Below, piece after piece: positions 59,845 through 64,000 of a stretch of DNA of 64,000 nucleotides (positions within the stretch are counted from its first letter, which is position 1; the number at the start of each line of letters is the position of its first letter). Both the position numbers and the translations under genes were made by a program. The stretch is taken from contig SMMW01000046.1 in the NCBI GenBank assembly GCA_004794655.1, forward strand, positions 1,958,001-2,022,000. Direction: 5' to 3'. The notes under the pieces are model-generated. The model was not told where the DNA came from. It did no database searches and was given only the letters and a program-made list of their open reading frames with translations. Source of the DNA: Marisa cornuarietis. Its lineage: Eukaryota; Mollusca; Gastropoda; Architaenioglossa; Ampullariidae.

Positions 59845-61208
59845 TTACGCGATGCTGGCACTGGTCGGTGACTGTCGTGCATTACAGTCCCTTAGATAAA
59901 CGCAGCACGTGATGCGGTTCATGTGATGTCCAATCGTTAGGAGGTGCGTCACATTACAAACTAATTTTTGTTCATATTAATTAAAGCACTTGTAAGAAAG
60001 GCTACAACCTGATTTCTTTCTTGAAACAGACAAAACCACAAACACTACTGCCCGGAGGTATTTGAGTTACCCCTGGTCTGTTAACTTTGTCGTTAACTCT
60101 CGTCAGTCAAACATGTAAACAACTGCAGTCATAAGCTGACCCCATAGACACAATTCTTCTCTTGCTCTTGAATTGTTTGTGGTTTGTGAACAGGGTCTAG
60201 TGGATATGCTGACAGTCTGGGCAGATTGTGTGGGTCTACAGTTCGTGACTTTTACAGCTCGGGGCAGTCTGTGTACATCAAGTTCCACAGTGATGGAAGT
60301 AAAACACGAAATGGGTTCCGCCTGACCTACCAAGCAGTTCCAAGCTCTGTTGCGCCCAAAGCAGGTAGAATGATATCATTACAGGTAGAGACCAGTATGA
60401 CAATCTATATATTGAGATACTGAGTGACTTCGAAAAGAATCTGTGCAAAGCTACATACACTGTTCTAAAGTTAAACATTCTTGAAAAATAATGTTACTCT
60501 CATCTTCGTTTATCATGTTTAAGATTGTTTTTCTGTCTTTTGAAATAAATTTTATTCAACTCATTCGATTTGTTTTACAAAATATTTTTTCATCTATCTA
60601 ACCACTTTCTTTCAATGTCATCACTACTCTTCTAAGAACACGTAACATGGATATAGTATTCATTCACAAAAATATTTTTGTTGGGATTTGAGTGTAAACA
60701 GATCTAGTAATAACACCTAACATATGTATATACTGTGGTCCCACTTTATCCCATTACTGTCACCGTTGGTTATTGTGCAGATTCAGTCAGTCCTGCTGTT
60801 ATTGCTGGAGCAGTATGTGGCAGTATTGTCTTTCTCATGGCTGTCGTCATGGTCATAGTGTCAGTAAGACGACGTCGACTCAAAAAGTCGACAAGAAATG
60901 GCTCCAGCAACACCAGCAACAACCAGAATATTGCGTACTTCCACCCAGCCAATGGTTCTGCTTCAAATGGCGGTCCCATCTTCATAACTTCTGGCCCTTA
61001 CCACGTCACTTCCGTCCCTCCACATGTTACTTCTGGTCCTTTCTCTGTCACCACCGGAGCGCCCTCTGCCATGCCAGGCCCTCCCTCTCCTACCTCAGCC
61101 CCTCCTCCTTATTACCTTGTCTGCCAGCCGACGGGTGTGAGCTACCCTAGTGCTGTTGTTAATGGGGTGCACACTCTGAGCAGTCAGGTGCCAGAAAACT
61201 GCCAGTAG
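55053..61208 (+). CDS. Gene D: two-CUB single-pass membrane receptor, shortened tail
   Basis: Predicted 8 coding exons, 421 residues: 55053-55110, 56056-56146, 56961-57085, 57263-57436, 58017-58110, 58407-58531, 60194-60364, 60781-61208. Order: signal peptide MEGRKMCLIAWTIVIVVLTG, CUB 1 (about 20-149), CUB 2 (about 150-279), membrane helix (AGAVCGSIVFLMAVVMVIVS), basic RRRRLKK, a Pro-rich tail repeating VTSGP-like units, SAPPPYYLVCQ, and a TAG at 61206 about 16 codons before the exon end used in gene C. The divergent N-terminal CUB of B and C is absent. A broken CUB exon at 56326-56450 must be skipped for the frame to stay open; phases allow this. The exon chain sums to whole codons, which supports a functional gene. 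Confidence 0.83.
56326..56450 (+). pseudogene. Broken CUB middle exon in gene D intron 2
   Basis: After a TTTTTAG acceptor the sequence follows gene C exon 47465-47589. An early single-base loss turns DCxW into out-of-frame codons, and a compensating gain restores frame at VVHVTYTFVDKENKDDCS. Then, instead of YDYVQVFDG and a donor, it runs into sequence matching the intron before the next middle exon (TTTGACCCGAGAAAGTCC-like at 58300). A TAA is in frame and no donor is present. It cannot be a working internal exon. Confidence 0.8.
57091..57138. repeat. (ATA)n microsatellite
   Basis: AT-rich trinucleotide run just after a gene D donor site. Simple repeat. Confidence 0.9.
58017..60364 (+). other. 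Gene D CUB domain 2
   Basis: Exons 58017-58110, 58407-58531 and 60194-60364. Reads VCSPNTQPLTALIS, LQYPANYLNYP, YVDCGWLLQTDTYDYVVHVT, GCLYDYVEVYDG, SLGRLCGS, DFYSSGQSVYIKFHSDGS. Canonical cysteines and acidic residues. Closest to gene C CUB 5. Confidence 0.88.
58532..60193 (+). other. Gene D intron 6, with a probable LINE leader remnant
   Basis: About 1.7 kb, longer than the gene C counterpart (605 bp). Extra sequence begins near 58770 with GGTCCCAAGCCCGGATGA and GCGACACTATCCCGTAAAAC, wording that resembles leaders of RTE-type LINEs; recalled from general experience, so low certainty. No coding sequence recognised. A (CA)n tract is at 59796-59841. Confidence 0.35.
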
Positions 61209-62950
61209 ATGTTGACAGCAGCCCTATCATCTGATGCAACATCCGGAACACAGGTACGTTTTTGCAATGAACGGTCCTTGACGGTCAGAAAACTTGCAAA
61301 GGGATAACCTTATTTTGTTACCTCTAGGATCACTGCAGTCTTCAAAATATCTCAATGAGCCATCGTCGTTATTGCTTTGTTAGATAAAGAAACGCGCACA
61401 CATCTCGCATTTATTACATTACGATCAATACCATATTATCAGTTAGTTAAAAGAGGACTAAACACACGATCATGTTGCAGAAAACCCGTCCATCAGATTG
61501 TAGCAGAAAGATCAGCTTGAGCACAGCTGTGATGCGGACAATCGGCCAGTGACCACTGATTAAAGCTCCGGCAAACATTTCTGCTGCTGACATCAGCCTT
61601 TACATCTCATGTCTACATTTTTTTCCACCGAGGTCATCGCTTCCTACGGACATCAACCTTTTATACTGACCAAGTTTCCTGTTGACATGAGCTCACCACT
61701 GGTGTCCACATTTTCCACGGACCTCAAAGTATTCAAATGAACGATAGAGCAAATTACAAGGCAAAACAAACAAACAAACAAACAAACAAACAAACAAACA
61801 AACAAAAACAAATCCTCTTACTTTCACGCACAGTAGCTAACAGACTGTCACATCTTGCTTGTAATCACCAGGTTAGTTATTCTCAGTTCAAGTTCATGTT
61901 ATAAAACGACTTAACTGACCCCAAGTCAAACAAGTCAGTTGTCATTAGACGTATGTTGATGTATAATGTGACATCGTATTGTAAATGTCAAAATTATTAT
62001 GATTCTAGTTGATTTATTACGATGATTATATGACCAGGCTAACGTACTAAGGAGCTTACAATATATATGTATAGCTATAAAGCCAAATGATCATGTACAT
62101 TTTACATGTTTCTACCTTTGAAAAACACAAGCAAGCGAACACTGCTCACCTAAAGATTTACATTTTATGAAAAAATATCACTTTTTAGACTAAGGTGGAA
62201 ATGTATGCATGATGACGACGACGAAGATGAAACCAATTTCATCGTAAGGAGAGACACTACAAAGCTACTAAATTGTATTAACCCCGTAATAATGAGAACG
62301 AAACAATGAACTTCATCTTCAAGGTTTTGTTTAGTTTTGGTGGTTTGCAGAATGTGATGTGAGTTGTTGTCTAGTCCTGCTAAAGACATTTACACGATCT
62401 TCCATTGATTTCATGTATTTTAACCAGTTTTACAGTTTTACAGTTTTACAGTGTACAGGGAGCAAAGTTACTCCTCAAGACACTTTTAGGGATGAAGTGA
62501 GATCTTTACAGTCTAAGCTGCTCTCCTGCACCTCTAGAAAATATGTTCTGTACAAAGAGGAGCAGTCAAAACCTGTTCTTTAAGTTTTGTCTTTGTTTGT
62601 ATCGAGTTTTTTGCTTGCAGAGATTGTTTAATAGTATGGGCAGGAAGCTATTTAAGTTTATTTCTTTTGAAATCGTGCGCCCATCTCAGCATTTTTTTTA
62701 TCTGATGCAACATTTCTTTCCTTTTCTGAATTAGTCTTGTGTCATTCAAATATTTGTTTCTTGCCCTTTTTAAATTCTGTCAATTTGTATTTTGACATCA
62801 TTCAGCTGCATGGAGGTCCAATCTGTAAACCAGTAACTGTATTTATCTACTCCATATACTTAAAAGTTCATGTATTTTCATCTTTTGTATCACAACATTA
62901 CAAAATAATTATGGCAATGCGATGTTTAAAAGATTGACTAATCACATGAT
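61209..62950 (+). other. Gene D 3' untranslated region with an intron
   Basis: The gene C splice sites are conserved (exon end 61253 before GTACGT; acceptor before 61481), but the stop at 61206 makes the final exon noncoding. Block similarity to the gene C 3' region continues to about 62950. The AATAAA of gene C is lost here; the next candidate is GAATAAAT near 63671. Confidence 0.55.
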
Positions 62951-63079
62951 TGATTCGATTCTGCCATTGTCTCCTTTTTTAAATTCGTTTGTTTCGATCG
63001 TTTACCTTCAGCTTTATATGTATCATAAAAACATTCTCTGATTAGAAGGCGTGATATGTGTTCATCTCTATGTGTGTGT

Positions 63080-63288
63080 ATGGTGTGGTTTAATATATAT
63101 ATATATATGTGTGTGGTGTGGTTTAATATATATATATATATATGTGTGTGTGGTGTGGTTTAATATATATATGTGTGTGGTGTGGTTTAATATATATATA
63201 TATGTGTGTGGTGTGGTTTAATATATATATATATATATGTGTGTGTGGTGTGGTTTAATATATATATATATGTGTGTGGTGTGGTTTA

Positions 63289-63319
<31 letters not shown>

Positions 63320-63385
63320 GTGTGGTTTAATATATATATATATGTGTGTGTGGTGTGGTTTAATAAATATATATATATATATATG
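63080..63385. repeat. Compound AT/GT tandem repeat, nine units
   Basis: GGTGTGGTTTAAT followed by (AT)n then (GT)n, repeated nine times with varying (AT)n and (GT)n lengths, so unit size is about 28-42 bp. Confidence 0.95.
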
Positions 63386-64000
63386 AGTGTGAGTGCGTAT
63401 GTGATCATTATCTATTTATTTCTTACAACAGCGAACATATAAGTCTTCTAAGCCTCTCTTAAAATGTCAACAAATGACACAAACTGTTTCATACAAACTA
63501 AATTTTATTAAACTTATAATGTGTGAGCAACAGACGCCCGAAATCAAGAAACTAATTATTGCAATGGACATGCTGCCCTTTGTTTTTTCCTCGTTTGTCA
63601 TTTTGTTTCTAAATTAAATGAATGTCGTTGTCCTCCCCTACTCGCTCGAGAAACATCAGTTAAACATAATGAATAAATTTAATTTGTCTAATGTTTCTCG
63701 TCTTACAGCAAAGTTTAAACATTAACTTCAAGCCAAACTTGGTTCATTTGACCATATTAATGTTTTACATACATTCTGTTGTTAGTCTGCAAATGCTTTT
63801 TAATAGCCTTCCTCTCCAGTCTGGCTACATCAGTCACATCAGTTTCCTTGTTTATTGCATTTGTTTTAACCAAAAATAGTTTTTATTTATTTCCCTGTTA
63901 TAAAATAAAAATATGTTCATTATCGTACTCCTTCCCCAAAAGACAAACATGCAAACCGCAGAGACACAAAATAAATAATTGTAGGTGAGCTTTAAACAAA
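63386..64000. other. Intergenic end of window, nothing recognised
   Basis: AT-rich, only short chance frames. The wording around 63880-63990 resembles 53880-53960, so the duplicated downstream flank of genes C and D extends this far. Confidence 0.4.

Overview
The window is animal nuclear DNA. It has short exons with GT-AG (twice GC-AG) introns, long AT-rich introns, many (GT)n microsatellites, non-LTR retrotransposons and DNA-transposon remnants, and no bacterial-style gene packing. The repeat types and the lineage-expanded secreted/transmembrane family suggest a lophotrochozoan, most likely a mollusc. That assignment is inference; no species is claimed.

The host genes all lie on the + strand and form a tandem array of one family: single-pass membrane proteins with a signal peptide, several extracellular CUB domains, one transmembrane helix, a basic stop-transfer stretch and a proline-rich cytoplasmic tail with a conserved PPPY motif. 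Gene A (1-1027) is only the 3' end of a copy. Gene B (10472-28808) has 24 exons, 7 CUB domains and about 1051 residues. Gene C (38588-51864) has 18 exons, 5 CUB domains and 819 residues. Gene D (55053-61208) has 8 coding exons, 2 CUB domains and 421 residues. Exon chains were assembled by hand from splice sites, reading phase and paralogue comparison. Each summed chain is a whole number of codons.

Each of the 14 complete CUB domains is a three-exon cassette with intron phases 1-2-1-1, so a whole cassette can be lost or gained without breaking frame. The paralogues differ mainly in cassette number. A and B share one type of tail and last exon, C and D another. Upstream and first-exon sequence is shared by B, C and D. 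A decayed membrane exon of C/D type lies in B intron 1, and a broken CUB exon lies in D intron 2. Both show past unequal exchange.

The spaces between genes are mostly mobile DNA. Between A and B are a degraded LINE (about 2440-5330), a 5'-truncated CR1/L2-like LINE on the minus strand (about 5284-8010) and a 220-bp hairpin (8587-8808). Between B and C is a 7.9-kb DNA transposon with TTAA flanks and a THAP-domain relic (29846-37733), which carries a nested, nearly complete RTE-like LINE (about 33340-36664). Introns carry a LINE endonuclease fragment, two short inverted-repeat elements and minisatellites with 40-bp and 35-bp units.

Functionally, the four genes look like co-regulated cell-surface recognition or adhesion receptors whose ectodomain length varies by cassette number and whose tails could recruit WW-domain proteins. 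The ligand and tissue cannot be read from the sequence.
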